Below, piece by piece: positions 50,014-59,036 of a stretch of 64,000 nucleotides of DNA. Both the position numbers and the translations under genes were made by a program. Source of the stretch: Ensifer sp. LC11 (GTDB taxonomy: Bacteria > Pseudomonadota > Alphaproteobacteria > Rhizobiales > Rhizobiaceae); assembly GCF_001695835.1 (NCBI RefSeq), contig NZ_MBSO01000007.1, positions 7,501 to 71,500 of the forward strand, in the 5' to 3' direction. The stretch's first letter is position 1; the number at the start of each line of letters is the position of its first letter. Below the pieces are notes generated by a model. It was given only the letters and a program-made list of their open reading frames with translations. It was not told the DNA's origin and ran no database searches.

Positions 50014-50766
50014 TCAATCGAAATCGATCGCGTGCAGCATCGTGCCGTTGCGGCGCAGCCAGCGTTTGGCATCGTTCGTGTCCGGGCACAGCCTTTCGCA
50101 CAGCGCCCAGAAGTCCGGTCCGTGATTCATCTCCTTAAGATGGGCCACCTCGTGGGCCGCAAGATAAGCAATGACCTTGGGCGGCGCCATGACGATGCGC
50201 CAGCAGAAGCTCAGCGCACCATCGGCCGAGCAGGATCCCCAGCGACTGCGCGTATCCTTCAGCGACACCGACTTCGCGCGCCGCCCGATCCGCCCCGTAT
50301 AGATCGCCACGAGCCGATCGAGATCCTGGCGCGCCTCCTTCTTGAGAAAATCGACGATGCGGCGGTTCAGATGCTCCTCGCCGCCGCTGACCCGCAGCAC
50401 CGGCTCGTCATCCACCATCATCGCCTCCGTCAGGCCGCGGATCTTGCCGGTGCGCTCGATGCGATGGGAAACGCCGCGGATCAGGATGGAGCCACCCTCC
50501 TCGATCTGGCTTTCGCCGGAGAAGCGGGCAAGCTTCGTCATCAGCCAGCCCTGATGGCGTGTCAGAAAGGCGTTGACCTCGCGCTCGGGCAAGCCTTGAG
50601 GGATCGTCATCTTCAGCGCCCGGCCGCCCGGCTCGATACGCAGTGTCATGCGGGTCGCGCGCGCATTCTGCTTGATCGTCAGCGGCAGGGACTTGCCGGC
50701 GACCTCGATCTGCCGCGTCGTGGCGGGTGGAGCAGGTTGAATGCGCCGCTTGAAAGAAGGGAACAT
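50014..50766 (-). CDS. YgjP-type zinc metalloprotease (M48/DUF45)
   Basis: Soluble protein of 250 aa of the YgjP/WLM group (COG1451-like). The zinc motif HEVAHLKEMNHGPDFW provides HExxH and the downstream His. An upstream SRWGSCSADG is the family signature. There is no signal peptide or membrane segment. The substrate is unknown. It converges on the Pmp3-like gene with a 42-bp gap. Confidence 0.9.
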   Translation of the reverse strand: MFPSFKRRIQPAPPATTRQIEVAGKSLPLTIKQNARATRMTLRIEPGGRALKMTIPQGLPEREVNAFLTRHQGWLMTKLARFSGESQIEEGGSILIRGVSHRIERTGKIRGLTEAMMVDDEPVLRVSGGEEHLNRRIVDFLKKEARQDLDRLVAIYTGRIGRRAKSVSLKDTRSRWGSCSADGALSFCWRIVMAPPKVIAYLAAHEVAHLKEMNHGPDFWALCERLCPDTNDAKRWLRRNGTMLHAIDFD

Positions 50767-50830
50767 GCAGGCTTTCTAACCGATTCGCTGGGGCTTCGCC
50801 TACAGCGTCGAAAGGCGCACAATAGATAAT

Positions 50831-50854
50831 CCGGCGTTTCATGTGAAACGCCGG
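50831..50854. repeat. perfect hairpin between the metalloprotease and DUF2852 genes
   Basis: Arms CCGGCGTTTC and GAAACGCCGG with an ATGT loop. No T-run follows on either strand, so termination is uncertain, though it lies 16 bp after the stop of the DUF2852 gene. Confidence 0.6.
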
Positions 50855-50870
50855 AAGCGTTGTCTGCGGA

Positions 50871-51290
50871 TTAGTGCGCTTCGACCACCGGACCGGAGCC
50901 GCCGTTCTTGCGGTCACGCATGAAGCGGTCAAACTCTTCCTGGTCCTTGGCGCGGCGAAGCTCGCGCACATAGGTGTCGAACTCTTCGCGCATCTCGTCG
51001 AGCTTGCGGCGTTCCTCGTCGAGGCGGGCCAGCTCGGCTTCGCGCCAGTCGTCAAAGGCGACGTTGCCGGTGCGATGCGTCCAGTTGGAGCGGCGTCCAT
51101 TGCGCTTGAAAGCAGAGCACATGCCATCCACCGTGTCGTTAGCGTCCTTCTTGAAAGTCTTCAGCTTTTCGCCGAACAGGATATAGGCGAGCATGGCCAG
51201 GCCGAGTGGCCAGAAGACCACGAAGCCAAGCACCATCAGGGCGATGGTCGCGGGCGTCCAATCCGGACGGATCATTGCAGATTGGTTCAT
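50871..51290 (-). CDS. DUF2852 membrane-anchored coiled-coil protein
   Basis: Protein of 139 aa with one transmembrane segment near the N-terminus (IALMVLGFVVFWPLGLAMLAYILFG) and a highly charged, probably coiled-coil region (about 82-125, EAELARLDEERRKLDEMREE). It matches the DUF2852 family found in alphaproteobacteria. Start at MNQSAMIRP, with AGGA upstream. Function is unknown. Confidence 0.83.
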   Translation of the reverse strand: MNQSAMIRPDWTPATIALMVLGFVVFWPLGLAMLAYILFGEKLKTFKKDANDTVDGMCSAFKRNGRRSNWTHRTGNVAFDDWREAELARLDEERRKLDEMREEFDTYVRELRRAKDQEEFDRFMRDRKNGGSGPVVEAH

Positions 51291-51436
51291 CTTCAGGATT
51301 CCTCGCAATCATCCGGGCCACCCATGCGGCCCGATGAAAACGATGTGGGAAGGCGCTCCTGCCTCTGCAAGACGCGCCTTCCCGGAATCAGACAAACCCT
51401 TGACTCTACGCGGTCAAAACGACCGGTTTGCCGGGT

Positions 51437-52711
51437 TTACGCCGATTTTCCGCCCTTGATCAGCTGCTTGACCGGCTTGGCATGGCGCGAATGCTCGCGC
51501 TGGAAGGCGACGATGCGTGGGGCGATTTCGCGGCGGAAGCGCGAGCCGTTGAAGACACCGTAGTGACCGACATCCGGCTGCATGTAGTGCAGGCGCATAT
51601 GGTCGGGGATATTGGTGCAGATCGTCTGCGCCGCCTTCGTCTGGCCGACACCGGAGATGTCGTCGTTCTCGCCTTCGACCGTCAGCAGCGCCACCTTCCT
51701 GATCGCCGTGGTATCGACGCGCTTGCCACGATGCATCATCTCGCCCTTGGGCAAAGCATGCTGCATGAAGACGACCTGCACCGTTTGCAGGTAGAATTCG
51801 GCCGTCAGGTCCATGACAGCGAGATATTCGTCGTAGAAGTCGCGGTGCTTCTCGGCGGCGTCGCCGTCGTTCTTCACGAGATGGGCGAAGAACTCCTTGT
51901 GGGCGATCAGGTGGCGGTCAAGGTTCATCGACATGAAGCCGGACAGCTGCAGGAAGCCCGGATAGACCATGCGCATGAAGCCCGGCTGCGGCCACGGCAC
52001 CGGCATGATGACGTTGTCGCGGAACCACTCGATCGGCCGCTGTTCAGCCAGCTGATTGACGCCCGTCGGGTTGATGCGGGTGTCGATCGGTCCGCCCATC
52101 AGCGTCATCGTCGCCGGCGACAGCGGATCGTCGGCCGCTTCCATCAGCGCAACGGCGGCGAGCACCGGCACGGCCGGCTGACAGACGCCGATCACATGGG
52201 TATCGGGCCCGAGGAAATGCAGCATCTGGATGACGTAGTCGATGTAGTCGTCAAGGTCGAAGGTGCCTTCGCTGAGCGGCACCATGCGGGCGTCGATCCA
52301 GTCGGTGATGTAGATATCGGAATGGGGCAGCAGTGCCTCGACGGTGCCGCGCAGCAGCGTCGCGTAGTGGCCGGACATCGGCGCAACGACCAGAACCTTC
52401 GGATCGGCAGCGCGGCCCTTGGGCAGATCGCGCTCGAAATGGATGAGGTTGCAGAACGGCGCACGCCAGACGATCCGTTCCTGGACGGCGACGGGCAGCC
52501 CGTCGATCAACGTTTCAGGAAGCCCGAATTCAGGCTTTCCATAGCGGCGGGTGGAGCGTTCGAAAACCTCGAGCCCCGCCGCGGCGGCGCGGCCGAAATA
52601 GGTATGTGAGATGGGATTCATCGGGTTGCTGAAGGCAAGCCGCATGGCATCGGCAGCCGTGCGCCACGGCGCCATCATTGCATGGTTCAGTTCGTAGAGC
52701 TGGTAGAACAT
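51437..52711 (-). CDS. phaZ: intracellular polyhydroxyalkanoate depolymerase
   Basis: Cytosolic PHB-mobilising enzyme of 424 aa. The N-terminus MFYQLYELNHAMMAPWR is diagnostic for the intracellular depolymerase family. The lipase-box-like GVCQP places a cysteine nucleophile (Cys177) as in Ralstonia PhaZ1, with later Asp and His candidates in TVEGENDDISG and PDVGHYGVFNG. It releases stored carbon during starvation and around symbiosis. The start was shifted inward from an upstream ATG to match the family. Confidence 0.95.
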   Translation of the reverse strand: MFYQLYELNHAMMAPWRTAADAMRLAFSNPMNPISHTYFGRAAAAGLEVFERSTRRYGKPEFGLPETLIDGLPVAVQERIVWRAPFCNLIHFERDLPKGRAADPKVLVVAPMSGHYATLLRGTVEALLPHSDIYITDWIDARMVPLSEGTFDLDDYIDYVIQMLHFLGPDTHVIGVCQPAVPVLAAVALMEAADDPLSPATMTLMGGPIDTRINPTGVNQLAEQRPIEWFRDNVIMPVPWPQPGFMRMVYPGFLQLSGFMSMNLDRHLIAHKEFFAHLVKNDGDAAEKHRDFYDEYLAVMDLTAEFYLQTVQVVFMQHALPKGEMMHRGKRVDTTAIRKVALLTVEGENDDISGVGQTKAAQTICTNIPDHMRLHYMQPDVGHYGVFNGSRFRREIAPRIVAFQREHSRHAKPVKQLIKGGKSA

Positions 52712-53044
52712 GGGAAGCGTACCCCTTGGTTCAATCAACGACAACGCCGCCCCCAGTCGGACGCAAGCTTGCGATTGTTTGTCTTGGTGTCCGCAATCGC
52801 TGCCAGACTACCATGTTTTTTGTGCAGCGCAACAAATATACCCGTCTCACCTCGATACAAGGCCTTAGGCCAGAATGAATCTGGATTCCTGACGATTTGC
52901 AAACGAGCTTGTCCGAAACTGGCGGTTTTCCGCTATTTTCGTGTGTCGAGAACCGATGCCAGGCATTTTCACGGAAAAACTGGCGACTTCGAAGCGCGAA
53001 CGCCAGGTGCGGCCTCTGCGGCGATGCAGCAAGGCCGCCCTCGC
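52712..53044. other. intergenic region upstream of phaZ
   Basis: A 333-bp stretch between the phaZ start and the end of the dehydrogenase gene. It must carry the phaZ promoter. I see no conserved small frame, RNA or strong palindrome in it. Confidence 0.5.
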
Positions 53045-54067
53045 TCATGCTGCTGCCACCTTGAGGATTGCCTTGACGAGACCCGACTTTTCTTCTGCCC
53101 ATCGCGGCAGATCGACGACCGCACCATCCAGCGTCGTGCGGTGGGTGATCAGCGCCTCGACCGGCACAAGGCCGGAACCAATCGACGCGACGACGTGATC
53201 GAAGTCCTGGCGCGTCGCATTGCGGCTGCCAATCAACGTCATCTCGCGCTTATGGAACTCGGGATCTGAGAAGCGGATTTCGTCCTTCACCACGCTGACG
53301 AACACCAGCGTGCCGCCATGGGCGACATGGGCAAAGGCCGCCTGCATCGATCCGCCGTGTCCGGTGGCATCGAAGACGACATCGAAGCCATCGCCATCCG
53401 TCGCCTCGGCGACGCGTGCTGCAACGTCCGCGTCCGCGACGATGCCATGTTTGAAACCGAGCCTCTCCGCCGCAAAAGCCAGCCGCTCGGCGCTGGTGTC
53501 GGCGAGCACCACCCGGTGGCCGGCGATGCGCGAGAAGATTGCCGTGCCGAGGCCAATCGGTCCGGCGCCGATGATCAGGGCGCGCGCCCCCGGAGCAACC
53601 GAAGCGCGCCGCACCGCATGGGCGCCGATGGCGAGGAACTCAACGGTCGCCGCGGCCTCCGACGAGAGGTCGTATGCCGGATAGAGATTTCCTTCCGGCA
53701 CGACGATTTCCTCGCAGAAGGCGCCGTCGGTATGGACGCCGAGAACCTTGATCGAGGTGCAGCAGTTTGGCTTGCCCTGGCGGCAAGCAACACAAGTGCC
53801 GCAGGCGAGATAGGGATTGACGACGACCCGCGTTCCCGGGGCGATCACCGTCCCAGGACCGCCGGCGACGACCGTTGCCGAGATCTCGTGACCCATGACG
53901 CGGGGATACTCCAGAAACGGGTGCTTGCCGGCGAAGATATGGTAGTCGGTGCCGCAAATGCCGACATGGCTGACCGCGAGACGCACCCAACCGTCAGGCA
54001 CATTTTCGGCCGGCGGACGGTCAACGACCTCCAGGCGGCCGGGTTCGAGGCAGAGCACGGCTTTCAT
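53045..54067 (-). CDS. zinc-dependent dehydrogenase, LgoD (L-galactonate dehydrogenase)-like
   Basis: Medium-chain dehydrogenase of 340 aa. The catalytic zinc ligands are Cys38 (GICGTD) and His60-Glu61 (GHE), the structural zinc is held by Cys89, Cys92, Cys95 and Cys103, and the NAD loop is GAGPIGLG. The stretches VLGVHTDGAF and FSDPEFHKREMTLIGSRNAT closely recall E. coli LgoD (YjjN), which oxidises L-galactonate to D-tagaturonate. More distant candidates are RspB-type and sorbitol dehydrogenases. Last gene of the six-gene minus-strand operon. The substrate is inferred from similarity and from UxaA and UxaB neighbours. Confidence 0.82.
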   Translation of the reverse strand: MKAVLCLEPGRLEVVDRPPAENVPDGWVRLAVSHVGICGTDYHIFAGKHPFLEYPRVMGHEISATVVAGGPGTVIAPGTRVVVNPYLACGTCVACRQGKPNCCTSIKVLGVHTDGAFCEEIVVPEGNLYPAYDLSSEAAATVEFLAIGAHAVRRASVAPGARALIIGAGPIGLGTAIFSRIAGHRVVLADTSAERLAFAAERLGFKHGIVADADVAARVAEATDGDGFDVVFDATGHGGSMQAAFAHVAHGGTLVFVSVVKDEIRFSDPEFHKREMTLIGSRNATRQDFDHVVASIGSGLVPVEALITHRTTLDGAVVDLPRWAEEKSGLVKAILKVAAA

Positions 54068-54097
54068 GGCAATTCTCTCGGATGACGGTGGCAGCGC

Positions 54098-55075
54098 CTA
54101 GCGGGCGCTGCGGCGCCGGAGTTGGTCGAAATAGACGATGACGATGATCAGCGCCCCGGTGATGATGCGCTGCCAGAACGAGTTGACGTTGAGCAGATTG
54201 GCGCCGTTGTTGATCGTCGCGAGGATGAAGGCACCGAGCAGCGGGCCATGCACCGAGCCGACCGCACCGAAAAGGCTGGTGCCGCCAATGACAGAGGAGG
54301 CGATCGCCTGCAGTTCCCAACCTTCGGCCTGGGTGGCATTGCCGATGCCGATGCGCGAGGCAAGCAGCAGGCCGACAAAAGCGGCGCAGGTCGAGGAGAG
54401 GATGTAGGCAAGATAGATGGTGCGGTGGACGTTGACACCCGACAGGCGCGCCGCCTCGCTGTTGGAGCCGACGGCGAAGAGATAGCGACCGAAGCGGCTC
54501 AGATGCAGGAAGATGTAGGCCGGAACCGCCACAACGATCACCATCCAGAACAGGCTGGGCACGCCGAGGAAATCCGCACGCGAGAAATTAGTGAAGGCCT
54601 CATCGGTGATCGAGATCGTCGAGCCGTTGGTGATCAGCAGGCCGATGCCGCGCAGCGAGGTGAGGGTCGCAAGCGTGATGATGAAGGGCGGCAGCCCCAT
54701 GCGCACAATACCGAAGGCGTGAAAAGCGCCGATCACCACCCCGAAGGCAAGCGTGAGGATGATAGCGGCCCAGAGCGGCACGCCGGCGGCAAGCAGCCAG
54801 GCGACGATGACGCTGGTGAAGCCGACCACGGCGCCCACCGAAAGATCGATGCCTGCGGTGATGATGACGAAAGTCTGGCCGACCGCAAGGATGGCCGTCA
54901 TCGCGCCCTGCCGCAGCAGGTTGCTGATGTTGTTAGGCGTCCAGAAGCTGTTGGTGGCAAAGCCCAACAGCAGCCAGAGGAACAGGAGCAGCCCCAGAAG
55001 AGTGAGGCCAAACAGGATGCTCACGCCTTTCCGTGGCGCCGCACCCGCACCGCTCTCCACCGTTTCCACACTCAT
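54098..55075 (-). CDS. ribose-class ABC transporter permease (RbsC-like)
   Basis: Inner-membrane permease of 325 aa with about nine or ten hydrophobic segments and the CUT2 family signatures TAGIDLSVGAVVGF and GGTSLFGAVGSVHGPLLGA. It forms the channel of the sugar importer with the adjacent double ATPase and binding protein. It ends 31 bp before the LgoD-like gene. GGGAGGAAG precedes the ATG. Confidence 0.93.
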   Translation of the reverse strand: MSVETVESGAGAAPRKGVSILFGLTLLGLLLFLWLLLGFATNSFWTPNNISNLLRQGAMTAILAVGQTFVIITAGIDLSVGAVVGFTSVIVAWLLAAGVPLWAAIILTLAFGVVIGAFHAFGIVRMGLPPFIITLATLTSLRGIGLLITNGSTISITDEAFTNFSRADFLGVPSLFWMVIVVAVPAYIFLHLSRFGRYLFAVGSNSEAARLSGVNVHRTIYLAYILSSTCAAFVGLLLASRIGIGNATQAEGWELQAIASSVIGGTSLFGAVGSVHGPLLGAFILATINNGANLLNVNSFWQRIITGALIIVIVYFDQLRRRSAR

Positions 55076-55170
55076 TGTCTTCCTCCCTGCATCCCTCGAA
55101 TTTCACTCGCTCTAACGCAATCCGGACGCCAAACGGCTTCACACTCTTGCTGGAATCGCCCTCAGCGCAA

Positions 55171-56724
55171 TCAAACGCCGATCGCCTGCGTCAGCACTTC
55201 CTCGTGGCTCGCGGCACGATAGTCATGGCTGGCGACCAGCCGTCCCCCTCGGAATACATGCAGCCGGTCCGCGAGCTCGTAGACTTCAGGCAGATAGGAC
55301 GAAATCAGGATGATGCCCGCCCCGTTCTCCAGAAGCCGCGCGAACAGGCGGTAAATTTCCGCCTTCGTGCCAACATCGACGCCGACAGTCGGTTCGTCGA
55401 AAATGAAGAGCTTGGCACCGTGGCTCAGCCACTTGCCGATGACGATCTTCTGTTGGTTGCCGCCCGACATGGCGGAGACGAGCACCCGGCGCGACGGCGT
55501 CTTGATCTTCAGATCGCGAATCTGCCGGTCGGCATTCTCGCGCTCCTGCTGGCCGTTGATCGTCAGCCCGCGTGTCAGCCGGTTGAACACCGGCAGGTTG
55601 ATGTTGAGGCCGATCGGCAGATTGAGGCATAGGCCCTGGTCGCGTCGACTTTCCGGCGCGAGTGCGATGCCGAGGTCCATGGCCATGCGTTCGCTGGCGA
55701 TGTCGACCTTGCGCCCCTGCCAGTAGACCTCGCCGGCGCTCGGGCGATGGCGTCCATAGAGACCGAGTGCGAATTCGCTGCGTCCCGCCCCGATCAGCCC
55801 GTAAAGCCCGACGATCTCGCCGGCACGGACGGTGAGCGACACATCCTGAAAGCCGGGGCCGCTCAAGTTCCGCGTTTCGACGATGATGTCGCCGGCTGGA
55901 AAATGCTCCTTGTGGTAGATCTGCTCGATCGTGCGGTTGATCATCAGCGCGATCAGCTCCGCCTCGTTCGTCTCGCCGATCTTGCGGGTGCCGACATGGG
56001 TGCCGTCGCGCAGCACCGAGACACGGTCGGCGAGTTCGAAGACCTCCTCCATGCGGTGGCTGATGTAGACGATGGTCACGCCTTCCGCCTGCAGCCTGCG
56101 GATGAGGCGGAAGAGCTGGGCCGATTCCTGTCGGGTAAGATAGGCCGTCGGTTCGTCGAAGATCAGAAACTGCGTACCACGCATGGCGGCGCGCGCCGTT
56201 GCGACCAGTTGCTGCTGGCCGATGGTGAGGCTACCGAGCACGGCCCCTGCCGGCAGGTTGAAGCCGAGATCATCGAGCACCCGCTGCGCCGCATCGGTCA
56301 TGGCGCGCTTGCGCATCAGGCCGTTTCGATTGATTTCGTCGCCAAGGAACATGTTGGCAGCCACCGACAGATGGGCACAGAGCACGACCTCCTGGTGCAC
56401 CGCGTTGATGCCCCGTTCGATCGCCTCATGCGGCGTGCCGAGCTGGACGGGCTTGCCACACCAAAAAATCTCGCCGGACGTGCGCCGGATGACACCGGTC
56501 AAGAGCTTGATCAGCGTCGACTTGCCGGCACCGTTCTCACCGACGATCGCGTGGATTTCACCGGAAAGGAACGTCAGCGAAGCGGGCTTCAGCGCTTCCA
56601 CAGCGCCATATTTCTTCTGAAGGGCCCGCAGCTCCAGGATCGGCTCGCCCTTCGGAACCGGATGGCGCGTGGCCACCGTAAGCCCTTCGGTCCTGACATC
56701 GCGTGCCTCTTGCAACTCGGTCAT
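55171..56724 (-). CDS. ribose-class ABC transporter ATPase (RbsA/MglA-like)
   Basis: Duplicated ATPase of 517 aa. The first half has Walker A GENGAGKST, signature LTIGQQQLV and Walker B FLIFDEPTAYL. The second half has a degenerate Walker A (GLIGAGRSEF), signature MSGGNQQK and Walker B LFIFDEPTVGVD, the asymmetric pattern normal for RbsA/MglA. Start at MTELQEARD, preceded by GGGAGGAA eight bases away. A 25-residue upstream extension was discarded. Confidence 0.94.
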   Translation of the reverse strand: MTELQEARDVRTEGLTVATRHPVPKGEPILELRALQKKYGAVEALKPASLTFLSGEIHAIVGENGAGKSTLIKLLTGVIRRTSGEIFWCGKPVQLGTPHEAIERGINAVHQEVVLCAHLSVAANMFLGDEINRNGLMRKRAMTDAAQRVLDDLGFNLPAGAVLGSLTIGQQQLVATARAAMRGTQFLIFDEPTAYLTRQESAQLFRLIRRLQAEGVTIVYISHRMEEVFELADRVSVLRDGTHVGTRKIGETNEAELIALMINRTIEQIYHKEHFPAGDIIVETRNLSGPGFQDVSLTVRAGEIVGLYGLIGAGRSEFALGLYGRHRPSAGEVYWQGRKVDIASERMAMDLGIALAPESRRDQGLCLNLPIGLNINLPVFNRLTRGLTINGQQERENADRQIRDLKIKTPSRRVLVSAMSGGNQQKIVIGKWLSHGAKLFIFDEPTVGVDVGTKAEIYRLFARLLENGAGIILISSYLPEVYELADRLHVFRGGRLVASHDYRAASHEEVLTQAIGV

Positions 56725-56820
56725 CTGCGCATTCCTCCCATCGCAGAGATTGCTTGCGACCGGTCCTCGTTCCGGTCGCAAACAGGCGGCGGCGAACAAA
56801 TGCGCCGCCGCCAGCCATCA

Positions 56821-57810
56821 TCACTTGATCTTCGGGTTCAGCAGAGCGTCGATCTTCGGGTCCGCCATATTGGTCTTGGTCACCAGGTTGGCACCGGTAT
56901 CGACATTCGCCTCGACCTTCTCACCCTTGGAGACGGCCAGCGCCGTCTTCACGCCATCATAGCCCATGCGATAGGGATCCTGAACGACGAGACCCGCCAG
57001 AACGCCTTCCTTGAGGAAGCCGACGGTCTTGTCGTCGCTGTCGAAGCCAATCACCTTGATCTTGTCACCGAGCTTGTTTTCGGCGATCGCCTGGCCAACG
57101 CCCTGCGCCATGATCAGGTTGGAGGCAAAGACCCCAATGAGATTCGGGTTTGCGGTGATCAGGTCCGTCATCATGTTGAGACCCGTGGTCGCCTGGCCGT
57201 CGGCATATTTGTCGGCCACCACCTTGAAGCCCGGATACTTGGTCTTGACCTGATCGAGGAAGCCTTCGCGGCGCTGATCGAGCGAACCGACACCGGGAAG
57301 GTTGGTGATAATGGCGATCTCACCCTCTTCCTTGCCGGTCATTTCCTTTACCGCCGCAGCAAGACCATCGGCAGCAATACGGCCGCCCTGGACGTTGTCG
57401 GTGGTCAGGAACGAGGAGAAGGCCTTCGAGTCGGCGCCAGAATCAATGCCGATGATCGGAACGGATTTGGCTGCCTCGTCGATCGGCTTGCCAAGCGCCT
57501 TGAACTCCGTCGGCGAAATGACGACGGCAGCCGGTGCGCCAGCCACCGCATTCTCGAGAATGCTGATCTGGCCGTTGATGTCGGACTCGGCCTGAGCGCC
57601 CAGTTCCGGCACGTTGACGCCCAGGTCCTTGCCGGCGGCGCGCGCACCGGCCAAAACGATCTGCCAGTAGAAGGATGTGGTGTCCTTGACGATGATCGGG
57701 ATCGTCACGTCCTGCGCGAAGGATGCGACCGGCGTCATGCCGGCGATCATCGCGGCGCCGGCAAGGGCCGTGAAGGCACGGCGGGTAAGGCTGCTTTTCA
57801 GAATGCTCAT
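56821..57810 (-). CDS. sugar ABC transporter substrate-binding protein (RbsB-like)
   Basis: Periplasmic binding protein of 329 aa, peripla_BP_4 type. The leader SLTRRAFTALAGAAMIAGM has twin arginines and could use Tat or Sec export, with cleavage near SFAQD. The mature domain has typical hinge and ligand stretches: IIGIDSGADSK, DNVQGGRIAADGL and VIGFDSDDKTVGFL. Start at MSILKSSLT, with GAGGAG upstream. Specificity is not readable by eye. Context suggests a neutral hexose rather than an acid, because CUT2 importers take sugars. Confidence 0.92.
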   Translation of the reverse strand: MSILKSSLTRRAFTALAGAAMIAGMTPVASFAQDVTIPIIVKDTTSFYWQIVLAGARAAGKDLGVNVPELGAQAESDINGQISILENAVAGAPAAVVISPTEFKALGKPIDEAAKSVPIIGIDSGADSKAFSSFLTTDNVQGGRIAADGLAAAVKEMTGKEEGEIAIITNLPGVGSLDQRREGFLDQVKTKYPGFKVVADKYADGQATTGLNMMTDLITANPNLIGVFASNLIMAQGVGQAIAENKLGDKIKVIGFDSDDKTVGFLKEGVLAGLVVQDPYRMGYDGVKTALAVSKGEKVEANVDTGANLVTKTNMADPKIDALLNPKIK

Positions 57811-57977
57811 CCCAGGTTTCTCCTCTTTTTGCACCGTGTTCCAGGTTTTGGAGATCGATCGCAGGTGCCGGCTATCGATCTTTTATCGATAAAAAACATA
57901 TTGGAATGCTAATACGACATTCACGGCTTGGCAAGCCGGCAGAACATGCATTTCAGGCCCCGAAGCGGCGCCACCCG

Positions 57978-58997
57978 CTAGACCCGAACCGGCTGGTCTC
58001 CGAGTTCCGGCGCGACCAAAGTAAACGGATCGAACGCCGCCAGATCAGGTGCGGACAACCGGCGTTCGACGAGCGCCATGTTGCGCCTCAGGCTCTCCGG
58101 CCTTGCGGTGCCGAGCAGCACGGAGGCCACCTGCGGACTGAAAAGCGGAAACTGCATCGCCGGGGCCGCGAGCGGCACATTCATCGCGCGGGCAACTTCT
58201 TCCATCGCGCCGACCTTCTGCCTGACTTCGGCGGTTGCCGGCATGTAATCGAAATGGGCACCTTCGACCGGGCCGGTCGCCAGGATGCCGGAATTGAAAA
58301 CGCCACCGACGACGAGCGATGTCTGCTTCTTCTCGCAAAGCGGCAGCAGTTCGGCGACGGCCGAGCGATCGAGCAGGGTGTAGCGGCCGGCAAGCAGGAT
58401 GCAGTCGATATCGGCGCGGCGCATCACCTCCAGACAGACCGGAACCTCGTTCACACCCAGGCCATAGGCCGCAATCGTTCCTGAGGACATCAGCTCCTCC
58501 AGCGCCTTGAGGCCGCCGTCCAGCAATTGCCTGAGATAGACGGCGTTGCGGACGGCCCCATGGGTGTAGACCCCGATATCGTGCACATAGAGGATATCGA
58601 TGCGGTTGAGGCCGAGCCGGGCATAGCTGAACTCGACCGACCGCATGATGCCGTCGTAGCTGTAGTCGTAATCGACGTCGAAGTTGAGCGGCTTCACATA
58701 GGAATAGTCGGAGACCTTGTCTTCCGGCACTGGATGCAGGAGACGGCCAACCTTGGTGGAGAGAACGAAATCGTTGCGCGGCTTGTCGCGCAGGAAGTCG
58801 CCGACGCGGCGCTCGGCAAGCCCGAGGCCGTAAAAGGGTGCGACGTCGAAATAGCGCATACCCGACTGCCACGCCACATCCAGCGTTGCCAAGGCGGCGT
58901 CGCGCGTGCATTCCCGGTAAAGCCCACCGAGGCCGGCGGCACCGAAGCTGTATTCGGTCACCGATAGTCCGGTTCGACCGATCCGTCTCGTCTGCAT
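57978..58997 (-). CDS. aldo/keto reductase, L-fucose/L-galactose (D-threo-aldose) 1-dehydrogenase type
   Basis: AKR-fold enzyme of 339 aa. The tetrad is Asp51, Tyr56 (DVAPFYG), Lys82 (STKVG) and His139 (YVHDIGVY). The VKPLNFDVDYDYSYDGIMRSVE-type insertion is characteristic of D-threo-aldose/L-fucose dehydrogenases and pyridoxal 4-dehydrogenases. Such enzymes oxidise L-fucose, L-galactose or D-arabinose at C1 to the lactone. No lactonase is adjacent. It follows the uxaA-like gene by 39 bp, with GGAGGAGGAG as ribosome-binding site. Confidence 0.85.
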   Translation of the reverse strand: MQTRRIGRTGLSVTEYSFGAAGLGGLYRECTRDAALATLDVAWQSGMRYFDVAPFYGLGLAERRVGDFLRDKPRNDFVLSTKVGRLLHPVPEDKVSDYSYVKPLNFDVDYDYSYDGIMRSVEFSYARLGLNRIDILYVHDIGVYTHGAVRNAVYLRQLLDGGLKALEELMSSGTIAAYGLGVNEVPVCLEVMRRADIDCILLAGRYTLLDRSAVAELLPLCEKKQTSLVVGGVFNSGILATGPVEGAHFDYMPATAEVRQKVGAMEEVARAMNVPLAAPAMQFPLFSPQVASVLLGTARPESLRRNMALVERRLSAPDLAAFDPFTLVAPELGDQPVRV

Positions 58998-59036
58998 TCC
59001 CTGTTCTCCTCCTCCAAGGATGCGTCCATCGCCTGC

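Noticed and set aside
55747-57912. 721-codon plus-strand frame across the ABC ATPase and binding-protein genes
   Set aside because: Spans two clear minus-strand genes and the gap between them, so it is a codon-bias artefact.
57921-57940. Small hairpin CGGCTT/AAGCCG upstream of the sugar-binding-protein gene
   Set aside because: Six-base arms without a T-run. This is too weak to call a terminator or an operator.
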